A stretch of DNA of 14,161 bases from Tectiglobus sp963922535 (GTDB lineage: Bacteria; Pseudomonadota; Alphaproteobacteria; Rhizobiales; Hyphomicrobiaceae), in contig CAWUIN010000074.1 of assembly GCA_963922535.1 (NCBI GenBank), positions 1 through 14,161 of the forward strand, read 5' to 3'. Each line of letters begins with the position of its first letter. The stretch's first letter is position 1. Shown in pieces: positions 1-6,941 of this stretch. The notes under the pieces were generated by a model. It was not told the DNA's origin, ran no database searches, and worked only from the letters and a program-made list of their open reading frames with translations. Made by a program: the position numbers and the translations under genes.

Positions 1-495
1 GCGCTTGCGCGAAATCCAGGCCAGGAAAAGCTTCAGAGTTTTGCAATTGGCTCAATAGAAGAAATTTTTAGCTCCCAAACATCTCGCTCTTACATGGTTG
101 CAACGCGGGAGGTAACAAGTTTACCATGCGGTCGAGAAATAAATAATGCACTTTACGCACTTGATATTTTTATTCCAATCGTTGATCTTCGTCAAGATTC
201 AGAATGTGAAATTCCGGCTGAACCAATACCGCTCGAAACGCTCATTCAAAGCGATGCTCCTGGTGCAGAAGAAACCGTTGAATTTACGCTTCCCGGTTTC
301 CTGAGCGTGTTTGGCATACCGACATCCTTCCAGGTTGAACGCAAACTCACCCCCATAGATCTTGGCTTTATCAGTCTGGCGTTGGATAAGACGGATTTTT
401 GGAGAATTTGTCGCGCGTTATACGCCTTGGCAGGTTGGGTTTTGATATCTCTTGCTATTCTGACGTTCTCGGGCATTTTAAATCGGCGTGTATAG
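1..495 (+). CDS. C-terminal part of a membrane protein of unknown function (5' end outside window)
   Basis: The frame is open from base 1 to a TAA/TAG-type stop at 493-495, so the gene enters from the left and only its last 164 residues are seen. An ATG at 94 is internal and is not needed as a start. The visible part has a soluble segment with the pattern NNALYALDIFIPIVDLRQ, which I recognise as a conserved stretch near the C-terminus of proteobacterial membrane-associated proteins of unknown function. It ends with one strong hydrophobic helix (ALAGWVLISLAILTFSGIL) and a short basic tail, as expected for a C-terminal membrane anchor. The name and role of the whole protein cannot be given. That it is a real gene is well supported; its family is a weak inference. 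Confidence 0.75.
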   Translation, partial: ALARNPGQEKLQSFAIGSIEEIFSSQTSRSYMVATREVTSLPCGREINNALYALDIFIPIVDLRQDSECEIPAEPIPLETLIQSDAPGAEETVEFTLPGFLSVFGIPTSFQVERKLTPIDLGFISLALDKTDFWRICRALYALAGWVLISLAILTFSGILNRRV

Positions 496-593
496 GCTTT
501 AACTATGGGCGATAATGCCTTCTTTCGAGCCGATTGATATTGCTGAGCACGTCGTTGGATTATCTTGATAAGAGCATCTGATTTTTAAAGCGT

Positions 594-625
594 CTGATTA
601 ACGATCATGTCATGACATTAATCAG
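594..625. promoter_or_regulatory. Nested inverted repeat upstream of the small secreted protein gene
   Basis: CTGATTAA at 594-601 pairs exactly with TTAATCAG at 618-625. Inside this pair lies the perfect palindrome TGTCATGACA at 608-617. The repeat ends 23 bp before the ATG at 649. It could be an operator, or part of a terminator for the gene at 1-495, but there is no T-run after it. The core TGTCATGA also occurs in the inverted repeat at 12766-12796. Confidence 0.35.
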
Positions 626-648
626 AGGAAAGGTAACGCGAACAAGCC

Positions 649-996
649 ATGATGAAACAAGCATATCTTGCCTTCTTGTTGCGGGCTTTCTTGCTGGCGA
701 TCGGCTTATTACCGGCTCTGGCGTTGGTGCACACGGCTGTCGCAGCGACACTGACGAACGCTGATAGAAATGACCGCACCATCAGCATAATCAAGGGGGC
801 GGAGCTGCGAACCGAGACCCTGAAATCCGGTGCGCTGATCAAAGATTTATGCCCGGACGGCTGTATCGTGCGCATTGACGGTGATCCTGAACGCGACTTT
901 ATTCTGGAAGGGCGCGAGCGTGTTACGATCGAAAACGGCTTACTTTATTACGACGGTGAAATATCTTCTGAGGCGGAGACTGAAGATAGCAATTAG
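649..996 (+). CDS. Small secreted (periplasmic) protein of unknown function
   Basis: A 115-residue protein. Residues 1-33 form a clear Sec signal peptide: two early basic residues (K3, R12), a long hydrophobic core (FLLAIGLLPALALV) and an A-x-A type cleavage site near residues 31-33. The mature part of about 82 residues is acidic at its end and holds a CPDGC motif at 68-72, which could be a disulfide or metal site. I do not recognise a named family; the profile is that of a small conserved periplasmic protein. The ATG at 649 is followed at once by a second ATG at 652. The nearest purine-rich run (GAGGAAAGG, about 625-633) lies rather far upstream for a Shine-Dalgarno, so initiation may be weak. 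The gene ends 22 bp from the stop of convergent lipB. Confidence 0.7.
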   Translation: MMKQAYLAFLLRAFLLAIGLLPALALVHTAVAATLTNADRNDRTISIIKGAELRTETLKSGALIKDLCPDGCIVRIDGDPERDFILEGRERVTIENGLLYYDGEISSEAETEDSN

Positions 997-1018
997 GGCT
1001 TGTCGCCAGTTCGCATGC

Positions 1019-1753
1019 TTATGCCGGTGGCGGGCTGGTGTGCACCGTGTCGCCGGTAATTTCCTGAAACGTTACTTTCAACGCCGCATCAACGGCTGCC
1101 ATATCTGCTGTTTGCACTCCCAAATCGGCAAGGCTGGTTGTGCCGTGTTCACGGATGCCACACGGCACGATACCTGAAAAATGCTCAAGATCAGGATCAA
1201 CGTTTAAACTCATACCGTGCCAACTGATCCAGCGGCGCACGCGAATGCCAAGTGCTGCGATCTTATCTTCGCGTTCTTCTCCAAGCTCCGGTCGCGGCAC
1301 CCAAACACCAACGCGTTCAGCCCTTGTTGCGCCATTTACTCCAAACTTTAAGAGCACGCCAATGAGCCACGCTTCAAGCAGCCCCACGAAGGCCCTGACA
1401 TCGCCGGTCAGGCGCTTTATATCAAGCATGACATAGATGATCCGCTGACCCGGTCCATGATAGGTAAATTGTCCGCCGCGGCTGGTTTTATAGACGGGAA
1501 ACCGGTTCGACATCAGGAGGTCCTCCGTCTTTGCGCTTGTTCCACGCGTATAAATCGGGGGATGCTCCAGCAACCATACCAGTTCAGGTGCCTGGCCGGC
1601 GGCGATCTCGGCCGCTCGTGCTTCCATGGCGTTAACTGCTATCTCATATGGAACCGGATCCGGCGATATCGCCCAGGCTACCTGTGAGCGTTGACGGGCG
1701 ACAGGATCATATTTCCGGTTCATTCGGCTGAAGTGAGAAGTTACGTTAGTCAT
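1019..1753 (-). CDS. lipB: Octanoyltransferase LipB (lipoyl(octanoyl) transferase)
   Basis: LipB moves the octanoyl group from octanoyl-ACP to the lipoyl domains of E2 subunits and the glycine-cleavage H protein, the first step of endogenous lipoate synthesis in the cytoplasm. The 244-residue product has the family signature RGGQFTYHGPGQ at 92-103 and a C-terminal half with KIAALGIRV at 164-172, WHGMSLNV at 178-185 and PCGI at 197-200. K164 and C198 are 34 residues apart, matching the catalytic Lys/Cys pair of the E. coli enzyme, so an active enzyme is expected. The ATG at 1753 is preceded by GAGG at a short spacing; a second ATG at residue 11 lacks a Shine-Dalgarno, and the family homology starts after about residue 20. 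It is convergent with the secreted-protein gene and divergent from the tRNA-Leu gene. LipA is not in the window. Confidence 0.97.
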   Translation of the reverse strand: MTNVTSHFSRMNRKYDPVARQRSQVAWAISPDPVPYEIAVNAMEARAAEIAAGQAPELVWLLEHPPIYTRGTSAKTEDLLMSNRFPVYKTSRGGQFTYHGPGQRIIYVMLDIKRLTGDVRAFVGLLEAWLIGVLLKFGVNGATRAERVGVWVPRPELGEEREDKIAALGIRVRRWISWHGMSLNVDPDLEHFSGIVPCGIREHGTTSLADLGVQTADMAAVDAALKVTFQEITGDTVHTSPPPA

Positions 1754-1881
1754 TATGCCTCATCGTCGATCAACTTATTAGAAGATGACAAGACGTATAC
1801 TTGCAATTTCAAGAAATATTATATATCTCATCAAATCTTGGCGATGTGAATGTTGCAGATTGTGCATCCCATTATGCATAT

Positions 1882-1966
1882 GCGGTCGTGGCGGAATAGG
1901 TAGACGCACTAGCTTGAGGGGTTAGCGGGGCAACCCGTGGAGGTTCGAGTCCTCTCGACCGCACCA
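1882..1966 (+). tRNA. tRNA-Leu, anticodon GAG
   Basis: The cloverleaf folds completely. The acceptor stem pairs GCGGTCG at 1882-1888 with CGACCGC at 1956-1962, followed by discriminator A1963 and encoded CCA at 1964-1966. The anticodon stem CTAGC/GTTAG encloses loop TTGAGGG, with anticodon GAG at 1916-1918. A long class II variable arm at 1926-1938 has a CGGG/CCCG stem and a GCAA loop. The T arm GGAGG/CCTCT has loop TTCGAGT. The class II arm and the anticodon both give leucine. The gene appears intact, although a decayed integrase gene follows it, so it probably served as an attachment site whose 3' end was restored on insertion. Confidence 0.97.
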
Positions 1967-2055
1967 TTTTCACCTAACACATTGAAATATAAAGAACTGT
2001 TTGAAAATAAATCCTTGAATTCAAGCTTGCTACAAAACTGTACTACAAAGCAAGC

Positions 2056-2250
2056 ATGGATGACATGGCAAATTACCTCCATCTCAGCCGCCATTCCAAG
2101 AGCGGCAATTTGTGTTTCCGGCGCGGTGTGCCGGCAGCTTTACGCGAAATTGTGGGGAAACGTGAAATTACGAAAAGCTTCGGCACGAACGTACTGAAAG
2201 ATGCGCTGCCGGATTATCACCGCATCGCATCGCAACGGAGACAGAGCGTC
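2056..2250 (+). pseudogene. N-terminal remnant of a tyrosine recombinase (integrase), frameshifted and truncated
   Basis: The frame from ATG 2056 (or ATG 2065) reads MANYLHL, then CFRRGVPAALREIVGKREI and KSFGTN. This is the pattern of the N-terminal domain of phage or island tyrosine recombinases (YLhlr...yfRRrvP..LR..iG+.EI.+SLGT). Frame and homology break at 2222-2231, where GCATC is repeated in tandem; removing one copy restores a continuous HRIATETERLF, so a 5-bp slippage duplication probably killed the gene. The rest, including the catalytic R/H/Y domain, is missing because the transposase remnant begins at about 2244-2275. The position 90 bp past tRNA-Leu, in the same direction, fits an integrase at its own attachment site. 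No clear Shine-Dalgarno is seen; GCTTGC (2025-2030) and GCAAGC (2050-2055) form an inverted repeat ending at the ATG. Confidence 0.72.
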
Positions 2251-3037
2251 TTTTTAAAATCCTTGATCAGATTTTCGTGTCAGACCGCGCTTGCAATAGA
2301 CTTTCTCGTAAAGATGCTTAGCCCAGCCTGCCAGATAGGTGACGACAAAGCGGGCATCGGTGCCTTGAGGCGTCGCCTCGACACGCGCGATCACCTTCTC
2401 TTTGCGGCTCTATGTTTCTGCCTGATAGTAAATGTATGAAAGCGGCGACAGCGGGCCTGATTCGGCTTCCAGCGCATCCAGCAACGCTCCCGCCAGGGCT
2501 CGGCCATTCTATCGAGCACGGCATTTCTGGGCAGGGCGAAGATATAACGGCAATCCATTTTTATCGCAAGATCAAGGGTTTCCGGCGCGCAATAGTGACC
2601 GTCGCCGCGCACGAGAATTGCTACGTTCGGCCAGAGCTTGCGAATGCGCCGGATCACCGTGCGCATGTCGGCGGGGTTCCCAAGCCTGGAGATGGTCGGC
2701 TGGCTGGGCAGATCCGTGCCGCTTTCCAGCGCCCGCTCGCAGGCGATCATGAGGGCCGGATCGCGCCTCAGGGTATCGAGGTCGTCTGTGTCTTCATAGC
2801 CGGCCGCGATCGCCATCATGCGGGCGGTGATCATGTCGCTGTAAGTGTGCGTGACAAGCATCGGGTTGCGCGCATCCGGCAGATGCCTGGCGATCACGTC
2901 GGGAGCCGCAAGCGCCGCGCCGCCTCCCTGAGCACGATCAGCCCGCCGTTCGACGACAGGTTGCCGGCATCCTGACTGGCGGTGAGAGGCTTCGTGTCAA
3001 CGGGCGAGAGTCCCGGCAGAAATGGTGTGGTGGTCAT
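2244..3037 (-). pseudogene. IS1380-family transposase remnant with multiple lesions
   Basis: Read from 3037 downward, the family landmarks appear in order but in different frames. First is MTTTPFLPGLSPVD and LSSNGGLIVLREAARRL, then a frameshift at about 2900. Next come THTYSDMITARMMAIAAGYED, with DLDTLRRDPAL, and SQPTISRLGNP. After that the expected central block of roughly 90 residues with the first catalytic acidic residues is absent, and the frame joins straight to IRKLWPNVAILVRGDGHYCA. A second frameshift follows near 2440, then YYQAET-stop-SRKEKVIARVEATPQGTD. TAG at 2410-2412 sits where the family has Trp. Then YEKVYCKRG, a further 1-base shift, and ENLIKDFKK near 2250. The usual protein is about 430-450 residues; only about 260 codons remain, with the C-terminus lost. 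It cannot make transposase. Terminal inverted repeats were not identified. Confidence 0.8.
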
Positions 3038-3229
3038 CGGCGCGCGTTTATCGGTGGAATTGAGAGTTGCTATGTCGAAATCATACTATAAATCAATTTA
3101 TTCGTCGCGAATGTTCGAGTGATTTATTGGCGCGCCATGAATAAAACGGGCTAGGAGACTAATGGAATTCTCAAACATTAATTGCCTCCCTTTCATTAAG
3201 TGCGCACTCTTTTGCGAAAGTCGCAGCCT

Positions 3230-3841
3230 CTATTTTTCTAATAAAAACCAAGTTGCATCATCTTGTGGTGTCCAATTGTCGCGCCTGTAAAAAAAACCAT
3301 AATCAACCAGTTTCAAACCGAACTGGTCCATAATTTCACCTGCAAAATCCCTTTTGAATAATTTACTTTCATGGCCTCTATACGTGACACTTACAGGGGT
3401 GGGATTGTAATACTCATAAACTAAAACATAACGCTTGGAACCTTGAACTAAATTATTATATACATCTATTAAGTTGTCAGGGTTCACGTGAATAAGAACT
3501 CCGCATGTAAATGTAAGATCAACCACCTCATCTTTTATTGGCTTTAAAATAGTATCGTGTTTTATTTTTGCGATATTTAAACTGCTTGCTTGCTTGGCCG
3601 CTTTTTCATTAATCTCCACAGCACTCAATGCGATATCCGGGCACAAACGATTGATTGCCATCAAGTTTAATCCAATATTGCATCCCAGTTCTCTAGCAGA
3701 TGTAACGCCGTTTGCACTTCGCAACATACGCGCCCACACTGCCACTCTGCAAAGCAAGGTCTGTTCTGAATTATTGCGTTCAATATAATCGCAACCAAAT
3801 TCACCAGCCCAGAATTTTTCCTGTTCAGTTTTAAAATCCAT
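3230..3841 (-). CDS. Pseudaminic acid biosynthesis-associated methyltransferase
   Basis: A 203-residue SAM-dependent methyltransferase that I recognise as the pseudaminic acid biosynthesis-associated methylase family. It has the diagnostic start EQEKFWAGEFGCDYIERN, the SAM-binding motif I ELGCNIGLNL, the acidic end of strand 2 (VEINEKA), TFTCGVLIHVNPD, YEYYNPTPV, YRGHESKLFKRDFAGE and the C-terminal DDATWFLLEK. Members lie in nonulosonic acid (pseudaminate) clusters and are thought to methylate the sugar or a precursor; the exact acceptor is not established. I chose ATG 3841 over GTG 3856, because GGAGAG overlaps that GTG and is well spaced for the ATG. The gene lies 127 bp after pseF on the same strand and may be co-transcribed. 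Its base composition is A+T-rich, unlike lipB and alaS, suggesting transfer. Confidence 0.88.
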   Translation of the reverse strand: MDFKTEQEKFWAGEFGCDYIERNNSEQTLLCRVAVWARMLRSANGVTSARELGCNIGLNLMAINRLCPDIALSAVEINEKAAKQASSLNIAKIKHDTILKPIKDEVVDLTFTCGVLIHVNPDNLIDVYNNLVQGSKRYVLVYEYYNPTPVSVTYRGHESKLFKRDFAGEIMDQFGLKLVDYGFFYRRDNWTPQDDATWFLLEK

Positions 3842-3968
3842 ATTTATTCTCTCCACGCATGATTATTGCAATTAGCCCCAAAAACCGCCTCACGGTCATA
3901 TCCATCCTCCCCCTGATTGCTGCGACATTTCCTCTGCATGTTGAATTCATGTGTCTTTTTATGCTGAA

Positions 3969-4865
3969 CTATCCATTATAGTCTTTATTGCCACAGTAAT
4001 CGATGAATTTCATCATTAATTCTGCCAACTCGAAATCCTCTATAGTATCTATATCAACGACTCTATATCGCGGCAGAACATGTAATCTTACGTTTGAACT
4101 CGTAAGTAGGTTTCCTTCTCGAAGGGCTTGCGCGCGATAGATGTAGAATTGCCCAGCGTCATGCATTGCAGGAGTTAGATCTTGAGACCTTTTTGTAAAG
4201 TTTTCCGGCTCGAACATTTGAGCATATCCTTGCTGATTGGTATAAACAGCGCGCTGTATTGGAAAAGGAAAATGAGTTGCTGACATTACCTGCTGACAAT
4301 CCTCATCTTCATACAAGGTATTAAATGCCCAGATAATATCTTCTATGTCCAGAAGGACGGCCGTTGGATAAACAACAATGACGTAATCAACTACGGCAAC
4401 GTTTCTCTCGTACCATTCGAGGGCATGCTGTATAACCGGCGTTGTGCCCGTGTAATCATCAGCAAGCGAGGAGGGTCTTTTAAACGGAACGTGCAGGCCA
4501 ATATTTTCAACCGTATTTATCACCTCCTGATCGTCGGTGGATATGATTATCTTGCTCTTATCAAAGGCCTTATTCAGCTCCGTTAGCGGCCAATATATCA
4601 TTGGCTGGCCGCAAATATTCTTTATATTTTTCCGTGGTATGCGTTTGCTGCCGCCCCGCGCGGGCAAAATTATCAGAATGTTATTGCTGTGTTCATAAAT
4701 CTTGCATCCATTTTTATATTCAATGTGCAAAACATGACGATCATCAAAATAGTCTTCCTGATTAAGACGTTTTTTCTCGTTATAATCTGCGAGCGCATCT
4801 GAAAACTCTGGAAAGTTTTGCCTGTGAAGCTTTCCCATTATCGAGGATACAACGTCATAACTCAT
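3969..4865 (-). CDS. pseF: Pseudaminic acid cytidylyltransferase PseF with N-terminal extension
   Basis: PseF activates a nonulosonic acid with CTP to the CMP-sugar used by glycosyltransferases on flagellin, capsule or LPS. From about residue 63 on, the protein is a CMP-sugar synthetase: P-loop-like LPARGGSKRIPRKNI at 67-81, ISTDD at 108-112, VPFKRPSSLADD at 126-137, YPTA at 166-169, FPFPIQRA at 199-206, RSQDL at 226-230 and HDAGQFY at 235-241. The last three features point to PseF more than NeuA. Residues 1-62 are an extension the family (about 230 residues) does not usually have; it is charged, without recognisable motifs. No start codon nearer the core is visible, and the Shine-Dalgarno at ATG 4865 is weak (AAGG). 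The exact sugar (pseudaminate or a relative) cannot be read from sequence. A+T-rich, with the methyltransferase gene downstream. Confidence 0.88.
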   Translation of the reverse strand: MSYDVVSSIMGKLHRQNFPEFSDALADYNEKKRLNQEDYFDDRHVLHIEYKNGCKIYEHSNNILIILPARGGSKRIPRKNIKNICGQPMIYWPLTELNKAFDKSKIIISTDDQEVINTVENIGLHVPFKRPSSLADDYTGTTPVIQHALEWYERNVAVVDYVIVVYPTAVLLDIEDIIWAFNTLYEDEDCQQVMSATHFPFPIQRAVYTNQQGYAQMFEPENFTKRSQDLTPAMHDAGQFYIYRAQALREGNLLTSSNVRLHVLPRYRVVDIDTIEDFELAELMMKFIDYCGNKDYNG

Positions 4866-4885
4866 GTTATCAAGGCCTTGATTTT

Positions 4886-5017
4886 TTAAGTTCCAAATAG
4901 CAGAGCTGCAAATCCCCCTGCCTTAGTCGGCATTGAGGCGTCGAAGTAACAAGTCTGTTTGATGTACCCTGGTCTACCTAATGCCGGGGCGATCCAGCTT
5001 TTATCTGTAACAGGAAG
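4886..5017 (-). pseudogene. Possible 3' remnant of a gene ahead of pseF
   Basis: On the minus strand this frame is open for 43 codons between an in-frame TGA (5018-5020) and TAA (4886-4888). It reads WIAPALGRPGYIKQTCYFDA, then MPTKAGGFAALLFGT. The composition is protein-like and the stop lies 20 bp before the pseF ATG, a typical operon spacing, so it may be the tail of a lost upstream gene. I do not recognise the family. It may equally be a chance open frame. Confidence 0.25.
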
Positions 5018-5389
5018 TCATCGTCTAAAGCCCGTGCTCATTCACGCGTTTATTTAGATTTACTTCTTAAAATTATATGATTGGCTGGCCTTTCATGATG
5101 CCTTGCCTGTCCTATAATGTGTGTAATTTGATATTATGCAAGTCAACAAGAAATAACATCCGCGTAGCTGTCAATCCATGCTTCTACCATTACTCATCAT
5201 CATCCTACATGCATAGCATGCCTGTCCTCTTAAGTTCGATAACAATGGTCTTGCGTGCGAATTGACGACACGGCCTAACTCATATGGAACTTTATCTCAC
5301 GTCCATAACAATGTAAGACTGCAAAAAGTCCATGCTTCGAACGACTTTGTTTTCAGCAAATCATGTTACATGCATAAAGGGTTTGTCAA

Positions 5390-5582
5390 ATGAATACAAA
5401 GACCTATCACACTGCATTTGTTGGCCTTGTGGGTGTGCCCGATAGCCGTGTTATCGTTGGCGAGGTCGCTTTGACCAACAGTGTTGGTCTCAAATGACAC
5501 TGGTAATACTGATGATCTTTCGTATTTGGCGGATCATATTGCATTTCTTTCTGCATATCTACATAAACACATCATGCGTTAA
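5390..5582 (+). pseudogene. Possible frameshifted small gene remnant
   Basis: ATG 5390 has AAGGG eight bases upstream and opens 35 codons (MNTKTYHTAFVGLVGVPDSR...) to a TGA at 5495-5497. The overlapping next frame goes on with protein-like SNDTGNTDDLSYLADHIAFL to a TAA at 5580-5582. The switch would fall in the near-perfect palindrome GACCAACA-G-TGTTGGTC at 5473-5489. The two pieces together could be a decayed gene of about 60 codons, but no family is recognised and both could be chance. Confidence 0.2.
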
Positions 5583-5660
5583 TACGATTCAACACTTATA
5601 TCTGTTCGTCCAAGACTTACAATTTGTTCTTTGTTCTGAGTTTCAAGAGGCCCCTGTAGC

Positions 5661-6941
5661 ATGTCTGAGCGTAGGATTGCGGTCATCGGATTAGGTTATG
5701 TCGGTTTGCCGGTTGCCGCCGCGTTCGCGCGCGCTGGCCTGAGTGTAACAGGCTTTGATATCGATCCGCGCCGGATTGGCGAACTGCACGCCTACATTGA
5801 CCGCACACGCGAGGTCGAGTCAGGCGACCTTGAAAGCCCGTTGCTTTCATTCACTTTTGACGAAGCCGATCTGGAAAAAGCTGATTTCTATATCGTCACA
5901 GTGCCGACGCCAATCGACGTGGCCAAACGCCCTTCTCTGGTTGCGCTCAGGAAGGCTTCTGAGACAGTTGGCCGTGCTATCGGCAAGGGTGACATCGTCG
6001 TGTACGAATCAACGGTTTATCCAGGCGCCACCGAGGAAGACTGCATTCCTGTTCTGGAGGCTCACTCCGGCTTGAAAGCCGGCGTCGATTTCACCGTCGG
6101 CTATTCGCCCGAGCGCATCAATCCGGGCGATAAGGCACACCGTTTCGAGACCATCACCAAGGTTGTCTCCGGCCAGGATGCCGACACTTTGCAGGAGGTT
6201 GCACGTGTCTATGGCCTCGTCGTCAAGGCGGGCATTCATCGGGCGCCGAGCATCAAGGTTGCGGAAGCCGCCAAGGTTATCGAAAATACCCAGCGCGATC
6301 TTAATATCGCGTTGATGAACGAGTTGTCGGCGATCTTCTCGCAATTGGGCATTGACACCATGGATGTGCTGGCTGCGGCCGGGACGAAATGGAATTTCCT
6401 GCCGTTCACGCCGGGCCTTGTTGGCGGCCACTGCATTGGCGTAGATCCCTATTATCTGACTTACCGGGCGGAGATCGAAGGTTACAATCCGCAGGTTATT
6501 CTCGCAGGCCGGCGGATCAACGATACGATGGGCAGCCGGGTTGCACGCGAAGGCATCAAGTTGATGAACAAAAATGGTGTTTCATCCCGGCGCATAGCCA
6601 TCTTAGGCCTGACATTCAAGGAAGACGTGCCGGACATCCGCAATACCCGCGTCATTGACATCGTGCGTGAATTCAATGATTTTGGTCTGAACGTTCTGGT
6701 TCATGATCCGCTCGCCGAACCAGCCGAAGTCAGTCACGAATACGGTCTCGAACTGGTCAGCCTGGACCAGATCGAAGATTGCGGCCTCGTGGTCCTGGCT
6801 GTATCCCACAAACAGTATGTCGATCAGGGATGGCGTTTGGTCAGCAGTTTTCTTGAGGGCGGCAAGGGCGTTGTAATGGACATTAAGGCAAAGCTTGACC
6901 GTCATGGCAAACCCGAAGGCATTGTACTCTGGCGGCCTTAA
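5661..6941 (+). CDS. tviB: UDP-N-acetylhexosamine 6-dehydrogenase, TviB/WbpA type
   Basis: A 426-residue NAD-dependent nucleotide-sugar dehydrogenase that oxidises C6 of a UDP-HexNAc (UDP-GlcNAc or UDP-GalNAc) twice, giving the UDP-uronic acid used for capsule or O-antigen. The N-terminal Rossmann motif is IGLGYVGLP at 9-17. Then come VPTPID at 81-86, STVYPG at 117-122, YSPERINPGD at 148-157, and the helix KVIENTQRDLNIALMNE at 205-221. The catalytic-loop block AGTKWNFLPFTPGLVGGHC carries Cys258, followed by IGVDPYYL. The C-terminal UDP-binding domain begins near LGLTFKEDVPDIRNTR at 315-330. The TKWNF-PGLVGGHC block is that of the TviB/WbpA branch rather than UDP-glucose dehydrogenase. The ATG at 5661 has AGAGG about ten bases upstream. 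There is no epimerase partner next to it; its G+C is closer to the core genes than to pseF. Confidence 0.9.
   Translation: MSERRIAVIGLGYVGLPVAAAFARAGLSVTGFDIDPRRIGELHAYIDRTREVESGDLESPLLSFTFDEADLEKADFYIVTVPTPIDVAKRPSLVALRKASETVGRAIGKGDIVVYESTVYPGATEEDCIPVLEAHSGLKAGVDFTVGYSPERINPGDKAHRFETITKVVSGQDADTLQEVARVYGLVVKAGIHRAPSIKVAEAAKVIENTQRDLNIALMNELSAIFSQLGIDTMDVLAAAGTKWNFLPFTPGLVGGHCIGVDPYYLTYRAEIEGYNPQVILAGRRINDTMGSRVAREGIKLMNKNGVSSRRIAILGLTFKEDVPDIRNTRVIDIVREFNDFGLNVLVHDPLAEPAEVSHEYGLELVSLDQIEDCGLVVLAVSHKQYVDQGWRLVSSFLEGGKGVVMDIKAKLDRHGKPEGIVLWRP

Larger units (their letters stand above)
4866..5660. other. Gene-poor A+T-rich interval between pseF and the dehydrogenase gene
   Basis: No intact gene is evident in these 795 bp. 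The minus-strand frame 4886-5017 and the plus-strand frames 5390-5582 look like possible gene remnants and are listed separately. A 14-bp palindrome ATCAAGGCCTTGAT lies at 4869-4882, directly ahead of the pseF start and followed on the plus strand by six T. A TATAAT at 5113-5118 has no convincing -35 partner. The interval must hold the promoters of pseF (leftward) and of the dehydrogenase (rightward), but neither can be placed with confidence. Confidence 0.6.

Noticed and set aside
182..195. TTGAT-CTTC-GTCAA, resembling an FNR/FixK binding site
   Set aside because: It lies well inside the coding frame of the gene at 1-495 and upstream of no start; most likely chance.
3162..3290. 42-residue plus-strand ORF with AGGAG five bases before its ATG
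   Set aside because: Its 3' part overlaps the end of the well-supported methyltransferase gene on the other strand, and the peptide has no recognisable features.
5113..5118. TATAAT as a -10 box
   Set aside because: No acceptable -35 element lies 16-18 bp upstream and no gene follows closely.
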